A DNA stretch of 64,000 nt from Roseovarius salinarum (GCF_002834145.1 NZ_PHNT01000004.1:1-64000); one strand, 5' to 3'; numbered from the stretch's first letter, positions 8,581 to 17,947 are shown. Notes: a model not told the origin generated them from the sequence alone. Made by a program: numbers and translations.

Positions 8581-9247
8581 CTACGGCCATACTTTCCCGC
8601 TTTGGCGCGCCGCGGCCGGGGACAGCTGGACGGCTTACACCCGGCACGCCTTCGTGGCGGGGCTGGCGGACGGCACCCTGCCGCGCGAGGCTTTCCTGGG
8701 GTATCTGGTGCAGGATTACATCTTCCTGCTGCATTTCTCGCGCGCCTGGGCACTGGCCGTGACCAAGACCGAGCACCCTGACGAGATGCGCTGGTGCAGC
8801 GGTGTCCTGCGCGGGCTGCTGGAGGACGAGATCGCGCTGCATATCGAGACCTGCGCGCGCGAGGGTCTGGATGAGGCGACGCTTCGGGAGGCGCCAGAGA
8901 GGCCGGAAAACATCGCCTACACCCGCTACGTGCTCGATGCCGGGCATTCCGGCGATTTTCTTGACCTTCTGGCGGCGCTGGCGCCCTGCGTCCTGGGGTA
9001 TGGCGAGATCGGTGCGCGCCTTGCGGCCGCGGGCGGCGGTGGTCCCTACGCCGATTGGATCGGCGTCTACGGTGGCGACAACTACCAGGCACTTTGCGGG
9101 GAGACCGGCGCACTGCTGGACCGCGCGGTGGCCCGCCGGCTTGGCGACGCCCCCGCGCAGAGCCCGCGTTGGCCGGCCCTGTGCCACAGGTTCGAGACGG
9201 CAACCCGCCTCGAGATCGGCTTCTGGGACATGGGATTGCACTCGTGA
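8573..9247 (+). CDS. tenA: Aminopyrimidine aminohydrolase / thiaminase II (TenA)
   Basis: TenA hydrolyses amino-HMP, and in some forms thiamine, to recover the pyrimidine for thiamine synthesis. The 224-residue all-helical protein has the active-site landmarks QDYIF (Asp48), APCVLGYGEIG with the nucleophile Cys139 and Tyr143, and TRLEIGFWDM with Glu214 near the C-terminus, at normal family length. The start codon at 8573 lies inside the end of thiY (8-base overlap), and the 3' end overlaps thiZ. Sharing an operon with ThiXYZ fits salvage of base-degraded thiamine imported as FAMP and processed to HMP. Confidence 0.95.
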   Translation: MTDYGHTFPLWRAAAGDSWTAYTRHAFVAGLADGTLPREAFLGYLVQDYIFLLHFSRAWALAVTKTEHPDEMRWCSGVLRGLLEDEIALHIETCAREGLDEATLREAPERPENIAYTRYVLDAGHSGDFLDLLAALAPCVLGYGEIGARLAAAGGGGPYADWIGVYGGDNYQALCGETGALLDRAVARRLGDAPAQSPRWPALCHRFETATRLEIGFWDMGLHS

Positions 9248-9969
9248 GCATCCCGCCCGCCCTGCGGTTTTCCGGGATTGTCTGCGTCGATGGTGGGCAC
9301 TTGTTCGGTCCCGTGGAAGTCGAGGCCCAAGCCGGCCGCTGGACCTGTCTTCTGGGGCCGTCCGGTGTCGGGAAATCGACGATCCTGCGTCTCATCGCGG
9401 GGCTTGGCGCCGAGTTCGAATTCGACGGCGAGATCACGGCCTCGGACGGGCACCCGCTGCCGCCGCGGGTCATGATGATGGCCCAGGACGATCTGGTCAT
9501 GCCGTGGCTGGATGTCATCGGCAACGTGACATTGGGCGCGCGGCTGCGCGGCGAAAGACCGGACCACGCCCGCGCGCGCGAGGTTTTGCGGCGCGTGGGC
9601 CTCAAGGACTTCGAGCGGCGCCGGCCCGAGACACTGTCGGGCGGGCAGCGGCAGCGCGTGGCGCTGGCGCGCACGCTGATGGAAGACAGGCCGGTGGTAC
9701 TGCTGGACGAGCCGTTTTCGGCGCTCGATGCCCGGACACGGGCGCGCATGCAGGACATGACGTTCGACGTGCTCGAAGGCCGCACGGTGCTTCTGGTAAC
9801 GCATGACGTCGCAGAGGCCGCGCGCCTGGGGCACAAGATCCTCCTGATGACGCAGGCAGGCATGACGGCCGTCTCGCCGCCCGAAGCGGACCCTCCGAGG
9901 CCCTTGGACGCCCCCGAGACACTTTCCACGCAAGGTGCCCTGTTGCGGCAACTCATGGAGGCGGCATGA
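9244..9969 (+). CDS. thiZ: ABC transporter ATP-binding protein for thiamine precursor (ThiZ-like)
   Basis: This 241-residue ATPase energizes import of the thiamine pyrimidine precursor. It has Walker A GPSGVGKST (residues 38-46), a Q-loop MAQDD (79-83), the ABC signature LSGGQRQRVALAR (131-143), Walker B VVLLDEP (151-157) and the switch His187. The GTG start overlaps the tenA stop (GTGA), and the stop overlaps the thiX start, so the operon is tightly coupled. Sequence alone would allow any nitrate/taurine-type ABC family; the riboswitch and TenA context assign it to thiamine salvage. Confidence 0.93.
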   Translation: MSIPPALRFSGIVCVDGGHLFGPVEVEAQAGRWTCLLGPSGVGKSTILRLIAGLGAEFEFDGEITASDGHPLPPRVMMMAQDDLVMPWLDVIGNVTLGARLRGERPDHARAREVLRRVGLKDFERRRPETLSGGQRQRVALARTLMEDRPVVLLDEPFSALDARTRARMQDMTFDVLEGRTVLLVTHDVAEAARLGHKILLMTQAGMTAVSPPEADPPRPLDAPETLSTQGALLRQLMEAA

Positions 9970-10721
9970 GGCGTATCGTCCGTATCGCCGCTGTCACGCT
10001 GCTGGCCGTGGGGCTGTGGCAACTCCTGGTCACGGCAACCGGGCTGCCGAAGTTCATACTGCCGGGGCCGATGCTTGTTGCCCGGACCCTTTGGGAAAGC
10101 CGCGCCGTTCTCGCCGAACACACGATCGTCACGGCCGCGGAGGTTCTTATCGGTCTCGGCCTCGGTGCGGTTCTGGGTGGCGTATCGGCGGTGGGGCTGG
10201 CTGCGTCGCCCGTCGCGCGGGCATTGGTGCGCCCGATGCTGGTCTTCAGCCAGGCGATCCCGGTCTTCGCGCTTGCGCCCGTGCTCACGCTCTGGTTGGG
10301 CTACGGGCTTTGGTCCAAGATCGCGATGGCCTTGCTGATCATATATTTCCCCGTCACATCCGCCTTCTTCGACGCACTGATGCGCACGCCGCAGGCGTGG
10401 CTGGACATGGCGCAGGTCATGCGCGCGCGTCCGGCGCGGGTGATGTGGCACATCCGCATTCCCGCGGCCCTGCCGGGCTTTGCATCGGGTCTGCGGCTCG
10501 CGGCGGTTTACGCGCCGATCGGCGCGATCATCGGCGAATGGGTCGGGGCATCCAGGGGACTGGGCTATCTTATGCTGCTGGCCAACGGGCGCGCGAAGAT
10601 CGACCTGATGTTCGCGGCGCTGATCGTTCTGGCGGTCTTCACGCTGGCCCTGCACGCCGCGGTGGATCGTGGCTGCCGCACGGCACTGGACAGATACGGC
10701 GCGCCTCGCGCGCCGGCCTGA
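9966..10721 (+). CDS. thiX: ABC transporter permease for thiamine precursor (ThiX-like)
   Basis: This 251-residue inner-membrane permease of the BPD/SsuC type has about six predicted helices and a permease EAA-like loop (WHIRIPAALPGFASGLRLA, about residues 161-179) that contacts the ATPase. It overlaps thiZ as ATGA and is the last gene of the riboswitch-controlled operon. A 97-base gap with a CtrA-like element then separates it from motB, marking the boundary of the flagellar cluster. Confidence 0.92.
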   Translation: MRRIVRIAAVTLLAVGLWQLLVTATGLPKFILPGPMLVARTLWESRAVLAEHTIVTAAEVLIGLGLGAVLGGVSAVGLAASPVARALVRPMLVFSQAIPVFALAPVLTLWLGYGLWSKIAMALLIIYFPVTSAFFDALMRTPQAWLDMAQVMRARPARVMWHIRIPAALPGFASGLRLAAVYAPIGAIIGEWVGASRGLGYLMLLANGRAKIDLMFAALIVLAVFTLALHAAVDRGCRTALDRYGAPRAPA

Positions 10722-10757
10722 CCGGTTGCGAGGGCCGTGCACATCGCGCGACCGACG

Positions 10758-10772
10758 TTAAGCCACCGGTAA
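10758..10772 (+). promoter_or_regulatory. CtrA-like site before motB (TTAA-N7-GTAA)
   Basis: TTAA at 10758-10761 and GTAA at 10769-10772 are exactly seven bases apart, one mismatch from the CtrA consensus TTAA-N7-TTAA. It lies 47 bases upstream of the motB start. CtrA is the usual top regulator of flagellar genes in Rhodobacterales. This is a motif match only. Confidence 0.45.
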
Positions 10773-10818
10773 TGCCCGTCTGCTAGCGCTGTATGCGGGT
10801 GAGTGAACAGGTGGTGAG

Positions 10819-11676
10819 ATGGGTGCGCACGGAAATGTTGCGCCGGTCATCATCAAGAAGAAGAAGGTTGTCGCCGCAGACGGGCATCACGGTGGCGCCT
10901 GGAAAGTCGCATACGCCGATTTCGTCACGGCGATGATGGCATTCTTTCTCTTGATGTGGCTGCTCAACGCGACGACGGAAAAGCAACGCAAGGGGATCGC
11001 GGACTATTTCAGCCCGACGATTCCCATACACCGTGTATCTGGCGGCGGCGACGGCGACTTCTCGGGCGAGAGCGTGTTTTCGGAGGACGTTCTTGCGCGA
11101 AACGGCACCGGTGCGACCAGCCATCAGCCCACGGAAGACGAAAAGGCGCGCGGCCCCAGCGGAACCCGCGACCACGCCGAGAAGGGACCGGACGGACGGG
11201 CGCTTGCCGACAAGATTCGCCGCGTCGAGGAACGGTTGATGGCGCAATCGGGCGAAAGCCTTGTTTCCCGGGAGTTGCAAAGGCACATCCTCACGCGCGT
11301 CACCGACGAGGGGCTGGTGATCGAACTCTTCGATCTGGCCGACGCGCGCCTGTTCAATGAAGGCACGGAGCGACCGACGAAGCTTCTGCGACAACTCTCC
11401 GCGATCGTCGTCGACGCCGCCGGGCTGGTGACCAATCGCGTATCGGTCGAGGCCCATACACGGGCACGGCCTATCGTCATCGCGAACAACCCTGTCTGGC
11501 CTTTGTCGATGAAGCGCGCCGGCACGATGCGCGATCTTCTGCGCGCAGGCGGACTGGAGCCGGAAAGAATCCGGCGCGTTACCGGCCACGCCGACCGGGA
11601 GCCCGCGGCAAAGAACCGGATGGCCATCCGCAACAACCGCCTGGAGATCGTGCTCTTGCGAAGTGACGCCCGGTGA
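10819..11676 (+). CDS. motB: Flagellar motor stator protein MotB
   Basis: MotB pairs with MotA as the proton-driven stator and anchors it to peptidoglycan. The 285-residue protein has a basic N-terminus (KKKKV), a single transmembrane helix with the proton-binding Asp in YADFVTAMMAFFLLMWLL (about residues 33-50), a low-complexity linker, and an OmpA-type peptidoglycan-binding domain (about 150-280) with FDLADARLF and NNRLEIVLL segments. motA is about 11 kb away on the same strand rather than adjacent. A CtrA-like site precedes the gene. Confidence 0.96.
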   Translation: MGAHGNVAPVIIKKKKVVAADGHHGGAWKVAYADFVTAMMAFFLLMWLLNATTEKQRKGIADYFSPTIPIHRVSGGGDGDFSGESVFSEDVLARNGTGATSHQPTEDEKARGPSGTRDHAEKGPDGRALADKIRRVEERLMAQSGESLVSRELQRHILTRVTDEGLVIELFDLADARLFNEGTERPTKLLRQLSAIVVDAAGLVTNRVSVEAHTRARPIVIANNPVWPLSMKRAGTMRDLLRAGGLEPERIRRVTGHADREPAAKNRMAIRNNRLEIVLLRSDAR

Positions 11677-11695
11677 AAAAGGCGGATGTTTGCGG

Positions 11696-11710
11696 TTAGG
11701 TCCGCGTTAA
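11696..11710 (+). promoter_or_regulatory. CtrA-like site before flgE (TTAG-N7-TTAA)
   Basis: TTAG (11696-11699) and TTAA (11707-11710) are separated by exactly seven bases, one mismatch from the CtrA consensus. It is 59 bases upstream of flgE and downstream of motB, so it likely drives the flgE-flgK-flgL-flgI operon. Assignment rests on motif and position. Confidence 0.55.
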
Positions 11711-11768
11711 AGGAACGCCTGTAAACCTGTGTCCCGAACCGCGGAGATACAGCAGAAAGGCGTGCCCA

Positions 11769-13070
11769 ATGTCGATTTCCTCTTCCCTGAATGCCGGCGT
11801 GGCCGGGTTGAACGCCAATTCGTCCCGCCTTGCGGCGATTTCAGACAACATCGCGAATTCTGGTACATACGGCTACAAACGGGTCAAGACGGATTTCCAG
11901 TCGATGGTCCTTTCAGGTAGCGGCGGCAGCTACTCGGCCGGCGGGGTCCGCTCGACGTCCGAGCGTCTGGTCGATGAGCGCGGCTCGCTCGTCACGTCCT
12001 CCAGCCCCACCGATCTGGCCGTGCGTGGCCGCGGCATGCTGCCCGTCACGCAAAGCAGCCAGGTCGAGGCCGGCAATGGCGCCAGCCAGATGTATCTGAC
12101 GACAACCGGGTCGTTCCGGACCGATGCCGACGGCTTCCTGAAAACCGAATCCGGGCTCGTCTTGATGGGGTGGCCCGCCAACCCCGACGGCGCGATCCCG
12201 GAATTTCCGCGCGACACCGCGGCGGGGCTGGAGCCGGTGCAGATCAATGTCAACCAGCTGACCGGCGAACCCACGACCGAGGTCAATCTCGGCGTGAACC
12301 TCCCGGCGACGGAGACAAGTGCCGGATCCGCCGCGGCGACCCAGCCGCTTTCCGTGGAATATTTCGACAACCTTGGCAAGTCCGAGACCCTGAGTATCGA
12401 GTTCACGCCGACAGTGCCGGCAAGTGGTTCGTCGAACGAATGGACCATGGTCATCCGGGATTCCGCGCAAGGCGGGGCCGTCATTGGTGAATACACCTTG
12501 ACGTTCAATGACTCCCGAAGCGACGGTGGCACCCTGGCATCCGTCACGCCTGTGAGCGGCGGGGCCTATGATGCCGCCACCGGCGAGATCGTCGTGAATG
12601 TCGCAGGCGGGCCGATGGAGCTGAAGATCGGCCAACTGGGGACGTCCGAGGGGTTGACCCAGCTATCGGACAGCTTCGCGCCACTCTCGATTTCGAAGGA
12701 CGGATCGCCGGTGGGCAACATGACGTCGGTGGAGGTGGACGAGAATGGTTTCGTTCATGCCACCTTCGACACGGGGATCACGCGCGTGATCTACCAGGTT
12801 CCGCTTGTCGACCTGCCCAATCCGAACGGCATGGTCGCACTGGACCAGCAGACCTATCAACCGTCGCCCGAAAGCGGCTCGTTTTTCCTGTGGGACGCGG
12901 GTGACGGACCCACCGGCGACGTCGTTTCCTTCGCGCGCGAGGAATCCGCGACCGATGTGGCGCGTGAACTGACCGACATGATCCAGACCCAGCGGGCCTA
13001 TTCCTCGAACGCCAAGGTGATCCAGACCGTGGACGAGATGTTGCAGGAAACCACGAACATCAAGCGATGA
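11769..13070 (+). CDS. flgE: Flagellar hook protein FlgE
   Basis: FlgE polymerizes into the hook that joins rod and filament. The 433-residue protein has the N-terminal rod/hook signature (SSLNAGVAGLNANSSRLAAI, then DNIANSGTYGYK), a variable middle with the FlgE D2-type region (about 150-330), and the C-terminal heptad end (TDMIQTQRAYSSNAKVIQTV) shared by axial proteins. GAAAGG precedes the ATG. It is the first gene of a run flgE-flgK-flgL-flgI behind a CtrA-like site. Confidence 0.96.
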   Translation: MSISSSLNAGVAGLNANSSRLAAISDNIANSGTYGYKRVKTDFQSMVLSGSGGSYSAGGVRSTSERLVDERGSLVTSSSPTDLAVRGRGMLPVTQSSQVEAGNGASQMYLTTTGSFRTDADGFLKTESGLVLMGWPANPDGAIPEFPRDTAAGLEPVQINVNQLTGEPTTEVNLGVNLPATETSAGSAAATQPLSVEYFDNLGKSETLSIEFTPTVPASGSSNEWTMVIRDSAQGGAVIGEYTLTFNDSRSDGGTLASVTPVSGGAYDAATGEIVVNVAGGPMELKIGQLGTSEGLTQLSDSFAPLSISKDGSPVGNMTSVEVDENGFVHATFDTGITRVIYQVPLVDLPNPNGMVALDQQTYQPSPESGSFFLWDAGDGPTGDVVSFAREESATDVARELTDMIQTQRAYSSNAKVIQTVDEMLQETTNIKR

Positions 13071-13121
13071 CGCGCGCTTGAGGAGCCCGAAGATGCGGCC
13101 AACATTCATGAAGGTGAACCC

Positions 13122-14576
13122 ATGTCCCTGACAGGTGCAATGCAAAACGCCCTGAGCGGGCTGAAAAGCAACGGCCGCGCGGCTGACGTTGTCTCGGCCA
13201 ACCTCGCGAACATGCGAACGGAAGGATACGGGCGCAGGCAACTGGAACTCACGACGATGCGTGAGGGAACAAGTGGCGGCGTGCGGGTTCTGGGCGTGCG
13301 GCGTCACGTGGACGCGGCCCTTATCGGTGACCGGCGGCTCGCCGACAGTACCTTGGCCGCGGCCGAGACACGGTCAGGCCTGTTCAGGGACCTGGACAGG
13401 GTCATTGGTTCGCCCGACGAACCGGCATCGCTGAGTGCACGGGTCGCCGCCCTGGAAGACAGCCTTGTATCCGCCGGCAGCCGGCCGGACCTCGCGGAAA
13501 GGCTGGACAGGGTGCGCCTTCGCGCGGTCGAACTGGCGGGAAAGATTCGCGAGATCTCGGACAAGGTCCAGGCGGCACGCATGGACGCCGACAGGGCGAT
13601 CGGTACGGCCGTCGAATCGATCAACCGGGACCTGCAGCAGGTCGAGGACCTCAACGCGACGATCATGTCGGCCAAGCGCAACGGACGGGAAGCCGCCTCC
13701 CTGATGGATCAGCGGCAAAAGGTAATCGACCGAATCGCCGTCCATGTGCCGGTACACACGATCCAGCGCGACGCGGGCGCCGTCGCGCTCATGACGCCGG
13801 GCGGCACGCAGTTGGTCGATGGCCCGGCGGCGAGGCTCGGGTTCTCGCCGACCGGGGTCATCACGGCGCACATGACCCAGGCTGGCGGACATCTATCCCG
13901 GCTGACGGTCAACGGTGTCGCGGCCGGGACAGAGGGTGAGCGCAGCGCGATGGGCGGTGGCAAGCTTGGCGCGCTCTTCGAACGCCGGGACGTGTCGGCC
14001 GTCCAGGCCCAGGAACACGTCGATGCCGTTGCCCGCGATCTGATCGAGCGTTTCCAGTCGGCCGGCCTTGACCCGTCGCGCGCAGCTGGTGCACCGGGGC
14101 TGTTCACGGACCGGGGGGCGGCATTCGACCCTGCGGATGAAACCGGGATCGCGGGGCGGATCGAAGTCAATTCGGCGATCGACCCGGCACGGGGCGGAGC
14201 GCTGTGGAAGATTCGCGACGGGCTCGGGGCCGCCGCGCCCGGTTCGCCGGGTGATGCCGCCCTGTTGCACGGTTACAGCGATGCCCTTTCGGCGGACCGG
14301 CCACTCGGTATCGCCGGCCTCGGCGCCGAGCCGCGCACCGCCTCCGGACATGCCGGCGCGCTGGCGTCATGGGCCGGACAACGGGTGGTGCATTCCGAGC
14401 AGGCGTTGAGCCATGCGCGGGGCACGCAATCCGGACTGGCCGAGGCCGAACTTCAAGACGGGGTCGATACCGACGCCGAGATGCAGCGCCTCATGCTCAT
14501 CGAACGTGCCTACGGCGCGAACGCGCGCATGGTGCAGACGATCGACGAAATGATGCAAACTCTTCTTAGGATTTGA
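13122..14576 (+). CDS. flgK: Flagellar hook-associated protein 1 FlgK
   Basis: FlgK (HAP1) forms the junction between hook and filament. The 484-residue protein has the axial N-terminus (ALSGLKSNGRAADVVSANLAN), a coiled-coil region (about residues 120-200, with DADRAIGTAVESINRDLQQ), the DQRQKVIDRIA segment, and the C-terminal axial helix with MLIERAYGANARMVQTIDEM. At 484 residues it is shorter than the E. coli form, as is usual in Rhodobacterales. It starts 51 bases after flgE and abuts flgL. Confidence 0.94.
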   Translation: MSLTGAMQNALSGLKSNGRAADVVSANLANMRTEGYGRRQLELTTMREGTSGGVRVLGVRRHVDAALIGDRRLADSTLAAAETRSGLFRDLDRVIGSPDEPASLSARVAALEDSLVSAGSRPDLAERLDRVRLRAVELAGKIREISDKVQAARMDADRAIGTAVESINRDLQQVEDLNATIMSAKRNGREAASLMDQRQKVIDRIAVHVPVHTIQRDAGAVALMTPGGTQLVDGPAARLGFSPTGVITAHMTQAGGHLSRLTVNGVAAGTEGERSAMGGGKLGALFERRDVSAVQAQEHVDAVARDLIERFQSAGLDPSRAAGAPGLFTDRGAAFDPADETGIAGRIEVNSAIDPARGGALWKIRDGLGAAAPGSPGDAALLHGYSDALSADRPLGIAGLGAEPRTASGHAGALASWAGQRVVHSEQALSHARGTQSGLAEAELQDGVDTDAEMQRLMLIERAYGANARMVQTIDEMMQTLLRI

Positions 14577-14579
14577 CCC

Positions 14580-15590
14580 GTGACAATGGTTTCGCTCGGC
14601 GATCTCGCCCAGGTTTTCGCGTTGCGCCGCCAGAACGCGCAGCTTTCCGACCAGCTTGCGGTGCTTTCAAAGGAAATGGCAAGTGGGCGTGTCTCGGATG
14701 TGGCGGTGTCCCTCGGCGGTGACTACAGCCACCTCGCGGCCGTCGAGCACGACATCAAGTTGGCCACGGCGCGCGAAACGGCGGCTTCGGAGGCCCGCGT
14801 CCTTGCCGGTGCGATGCAATTGGCCGTGGGCAACGTCCAGTCGGGGCTTGGCGCACTTGCCACCGCCGCCGTGACGGCGGGCAATCCCGCCGGCGGCGCG
14901 GCGTTGGAGGCAGCCTCTGCCGAAGCGCGCGGGAAACTGGACGCGTTTGTTGCGGCCCTGAACGGCGACATCGCGGGCCGTTCGCTCTTCGCGGGCGACG
15001 ATGTTGCAACGACCCCGCTGCCACAGCCGGAAGACATAATGAACGCCGCGCGTGGCGCCGTGGCTGGGCTGACCTCCGTTCCGGCCATCCAGTCGGCACT
15101 GTCGGATTTCTTCCACGCGCCTGGCGGCGGGTTCGAGACCCAGGTTTACCAAGGGGCCAGCGACCCTGTATCGCCCATCCGGCTGGGACACGGAGAGTCG
15201 GTCACGCTTGACGTCCGCGCCGACGACCCGGCCATACGATCTGCGCTCGAAGCCTCCGTCACCGCCGCGCTGGCCAGCGACAGCAGCCTGACCCTGACGA
15301 CGGCCCAGCGTCAGACACTGATGCAGGGCGCCGGCGAAGCGCTCATCGGCGCCGAAGGCGCAATGACCGGTCTGCGTGCCGATATCGGCGTCACCGAAAG
15401 CCGCATAGAGCAATCGCTCAGCCGCATCGCATCCGAGAAATCAAGTCTTGTCCTGGCGCGCAACGAGTTGTTGGCGGTCGATCCCTTCCAAACGGCGACG
15501 GAGCTTGAATCGGTGCGCCTGCAGCTGGAAACGCTCTATTCGGTCACCGCGCGGACATCGCACCTCAACCTGGCGAGTTTCCTGACATGA
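14580..15590 (+). CDS. flgL: Flagellar hook-associated protein 3 FlgL
   Basis: FlgL (HAP3) is the second hook-filament junction protein and belongs to the flagellin superfamily. The 336-residue product has helical ends (QNAQLSDQLAVLSKEMASGR at the start and a C-terminal ELESVRLQLETLYSVTA) with a variable middle, and an SLFAGDD motif near residue 140 typical of FlgL. The GTG at 14580 is three bases past the flgK stop; an ATG two codons later is an alternative. Its stop overlaps the flgI start. Low overall conservation makes position between flgK and flgI the strongest support. Confidence 0.9.
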   Translation: MTMVSLGDLAQVFALRRQNAQLSDQLAVLSKEMASGRVSDVAVSLGGDYSHLAAVEHDIKLATARETAASEARVLAGAMQLAVGNVQSGLGALATAAVTAGNPAGGAALEAASAEARGKLDAFVAALNGDIAGRSLFAGDDVATTPLPQPEDIMNAARGAVAGLTSVPAIQSALSDFFHAPGGGFETQVYQGASDPVSPIRLGHGESVTLDVRADDPAIRSALEASVTAALASDSSLTLTTAQRQTLMQGAGEALIGAEGAMTGLRADIGVTESRIEQSLSRIASEKSSLVLARNELLAVDPFQTATELESVRLQLETLYSVTARTSHLNLASFLT

Positions 15591-16699
15591 TGGTGGTGCG
15601 GATTGTCGCTTGCCTTGGGGCTCTGGCCGGTCTGTTCCTGCAGCCCGCCGAGGCCAGCCGGATCCGGATCAAGGATCTCGTGGAATTCGAAGGTGTCCGC
15701 GGCAACGACCTGGTCGGCTACGGGCTTGTTGTCGGCCTCAACGGAACGGGCGACGGTATCCGGAACGCGCCGTTCACCGAGGAGATCCTGTCAAACATCC
15801 TCGAACGGCTGGGCGTCAACGTCACCGGCGAGGAATTCCGCCCCAAGAACGTGGCAGCGGTTGTCGTCACCGGGAGTTTGCCCGCCTTCGCCCGCGCCGG
15901 CAGCCGCGTGGATGTCACCGTTTCCGCGATCGGCGATGCCGAGAGCCTGCTTGGCGGTACCCTCGTGATGACCCCGCTGAATGCGGCCGATGGCGACATC
16001 TACGCGGTGGCCCAGGGGACGATCATCGCCGGTGGAGCGTCCGCTGAAGGTGACGCCGAGTCGGTCGTGCAGGGCGTTCCGACTTCCGGCGTCATTCCCG
16101 CGGGCGCGAGGGTCGAGCGCGAGATCGATTTCGACTTCGGTTCGCTCAAGACGCTCCGGATGGCGTTGCGCGAGCCCGATTTCACCACCGCTCAGCGCAT
16201 CGAGACGGCGATCAATCGGGATTTCGGCGCGCCGGTCGCGCGGATGCTGGATGCCGGAACGGTTAGGCTGGACATTCCCGCGACGAAGGCGGCCTCACCC
16301 GCACATGCCCTGGGCCGGGTTGAGAACATCCGTGTGACACCGGAACGGAAGGCCCGGGTCGTCGTCGACCAGAGATCCGGCACCATTGTCATGGGGGCGG
16401 ACGTGCGGATATCGCGTGTCGCGGTATCGCAGGGTAACCTGACCTTGCGGGTTCGCGAGGCGCCCGTGGTGGTGCAGCCAAACCCGTTTTCGGAGGGGGA
16501 AACGGTGATCGTGCCACGCACCGAGGCAGAGATCGAGGAAGATGAAGGCATTGGTCTGGCCGAGGTTCCGGCGGGCACGTCACTCTCGGAGGTCATCGCC
16601 GGGCTGAACGCGCTGGGCGTCGCGCCACGCGACATGATCGACATCCTCAAGAGCATCAAGGCCGCAGGCGCACTCCACGCCGAATTCGTGGTGCGCTGA
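15587..16699 (+). CDS. flgI: Flagellar P-ring protein FlgI
   Basis: FlgI builds the P ring around the rod in the periplasm. The 370-residue precursor has a signal peptide (about residues 1-23, ending AEA), then RIKDLVEFEGVRGNDLVGYG and VVGLNGTGDG, hallmarks of the family, and the conserved C-terminal half with GTIVMGADVRIS and SLSEVIAGLNALGVAPRDMI. The ATG overlaps the flgL stop (ATGA). It ends the flgE operon and converges on fliP. Confidence 0.97.
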   Translation: MMVVRIVACLGALAGLFLQPAEASRIRIKDLVEFEGVRGNDLVGYGLVVGLNGTGDGIRNAPFTEEILSNILERLGVNVTGEEFRPKNVAAVVVTGSLPAFARAGSRVDVTVSAIGDAESLLGGTLVMTPLNAADGDIYAVAQGTIIAGGASAEGDAESVVQGVPTSGVIPAGARVEREIDFDFGSLKTLRMALREPDFTTAQRIETAINRDFGAPVARMLDAGTVRLDIPATKAASPAHALGRVENIRVTPERKARVVVDQRSGTIVMGADVRISRVAVSQGNLTLRVREAPVVVQPNPFSEGETVIVPRTEAEIEEDEGIGLAEVPAGTSLSEVIAGLNALGVAPRDMIDILKSIKAAGALHAEFVVR

Positions 16700-16718
16700 C
16701 CGGGAAATCCGTTCCCCC

Positions 16719-16734
16719 ACTTCCCGCGGGAAGT
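16719..16734. terminator. Perfect 16-bp palindrome between convergent flgI and fliP
   Basis: ACTTCCCG followed directly by its reverse complement CGGGAAGT lies 20 bases after the flgI stop, in the 208-base convergent gap before the fliP stop. There is no T run or loop, so a role as terminator is only a suggestion. The rest of this gap shows no clear gene; a 45-codon GTG frame on the minus strand was considered and not accepted. Confidence 0.3.
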
Positions 16735-16907
16735 TCGCGCCATTGCTTTGCCGTGTCATTCGGAGTTCCGGCGTCCATTTTTCAACAGGCGAGAACCGGG
16801 GCGTGGCCATTGCACTTCGCCCGTGGCATCCGAGACAAGGGTGTCATGCTGCGTCCGCCGTTCCGGGTTCGGGCGGAAGCGGGCTTCGCGCACTGACCCG
16901 GGCGCGT

Positions 16908-17648
16908 TCAGAAATACCCGCGCACGAGGCTGTCGGCGATGAGACGCCACCCGTCGGCGACCACGAAGAAGGCCAGCTTGAAGGGAAGCGACACGATGGC
17001 CGGGGGCACCATCATCATGCCCATGGACATGAGGATCGCAGCGACGACGAGGTCTATGATCAGGAAGGGAAGGAATACGAGGAATCCGATCTGGAATGCC
17101 CGTGCGATCTCGGAGAGCAGGAAGCTGGGAAGAAGAAGCGACAAGGGAGCGTCGGGTGACAGCGCGACGTCCTCCTGCCCCGGGCGCAGCGCAGCCATCG
17201 ACACGAAGGTTTCGGTATCGATGCGCGTGGCCATGAATGCGCGGAACGGTGCCAGCGACCGTTGGACGGCCGTCTCGACATCGATCGTTTCGTTGATCAA
17301 CGGATCGATTCCGTCGCGCCACGCCGCGCTGAAGGCGGGCTCCATGACGAAATAGGTAAGGAACAGTGCAAGGCTGATGATCAGCATATTTGGCGGTGAT
17401 TGCTGCAGCCCGATGCCCTGCCGCAGGATTGCCAGCACGGTCACGATGAAGGGGAAGCACGTGATCATGATGGCAAGCCCGGGTGCGAGGCTCAGCACGG
17501 TGATCAGCAGGATCAACTGGATGCTGCGCGCGGTAAGGGACTCACCCTCGCCCAGCGACAGCGATATCTCCTGTGCGGCGGCGGGATCGGCTGAAACGAC
17601 CAGGACGATCGCGGCGACCCATGCAGCAGCGGGGCAACGCAACCTCAT
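16908..17648 (-). CDS. fliP: Flagellar type III export gate protein FliP
   Basis: FliP forms the export gate core with FliQ and FliR. The 246-residue precursor has a signal peptide (about residues 1-25, ADPAAAQ), then four membrane helices, with ITCFPFIVTVLAILRQGIG and SPPNMLIISLALFLTYFVM near the middle and FQIGFLVFLPFLIIDLVVA plus SMGMMMVPP in the C-terminal part, all FliP hallmarks. It starts by overlapping fliN (ATGA) and is the last gene of fliF-fliH-fliN-fliP. The partner fliR in this window carries a frameshift. Confidence 0.97.
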   Translation of the reverse strand: MRLRCPAAAWVAAIVLVVSADPAAAQEISLSLGEGESLTARSIQLILLITVLSLAPGLAIMITCFPFIVTVLAILRQGIGLQQSPPNMLIISLALFLTYFVMEPAFSAAWRDGIDPLINETIDVETAVQRSLAPFRAFMATRIDTETFVSMAALRPGQEDVALSPDAPLSLLLPSFLLSEIARAFQIGFLVFLPFLIIDLVVAAILMSMGMMMVPPAIVSLPFKLAFFVVADGWRLIADSLVRGYF

Positions 17649-17947
17649 TCCAGGCCGTTTCTCAGATCCGCGACCTCGGTCAGGCGCACGGCGAGCTGGC
17701 CTTTCTGCTCTTCGCCGAGTTCCTCGAGTTCACCGCGTGCGATGAGCCGCTCGCCGACATAGAGTTCAACCGGGTCTTCGACGCCGCTGTCGAGCGGCAG
17801 GACAGTGTCCTTGCCCATCTGGATAAGGTCCCGGATGAGGGGCCGGGCCTTTCCGACCGAGATGGTGATCTCGATCGGCACGTTGGAGAAGGCGTTGCCG
17901 GTTCCGGTGCCAGACTGAACCGTGCTGCCGTTTGCATCGTCGGTCAT
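17645..17947 (-). CDS. fliN: Flagellar motor switch protein FliN
   Basis: FliN is the C-ring component at the base of the rotor and also docks FliH-FliI at the export gate. This 100-residue protein is one SpoA domain (about residues 25-97) with VPIEITISVGKARPLIRDL, LPLDSGVEDPVELYVGERL and a VRLTEV end, preceded by a short variable N-terminus. It overlaps both fliH and fliP by four bases. FliM and FliG, its usual partners, were not found in this window. Confidence 0.93.
   Translation of the reverse strand: MTDDANGSTVQSGTGTGNAFSNVPIEITISVGKARPLIRDLIQMGKDTVLPLDSGVEDPVELYVGERLIARGELEELGEEQKGQLAVRLTEVADLRNGLE

Noticed and set aside
16756-16907. 45-codon GTG frame on the minus strand downstream of fliP
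   Set aside because: No ribosome site, no family pattern, and composition like neighbouring shadow frames.
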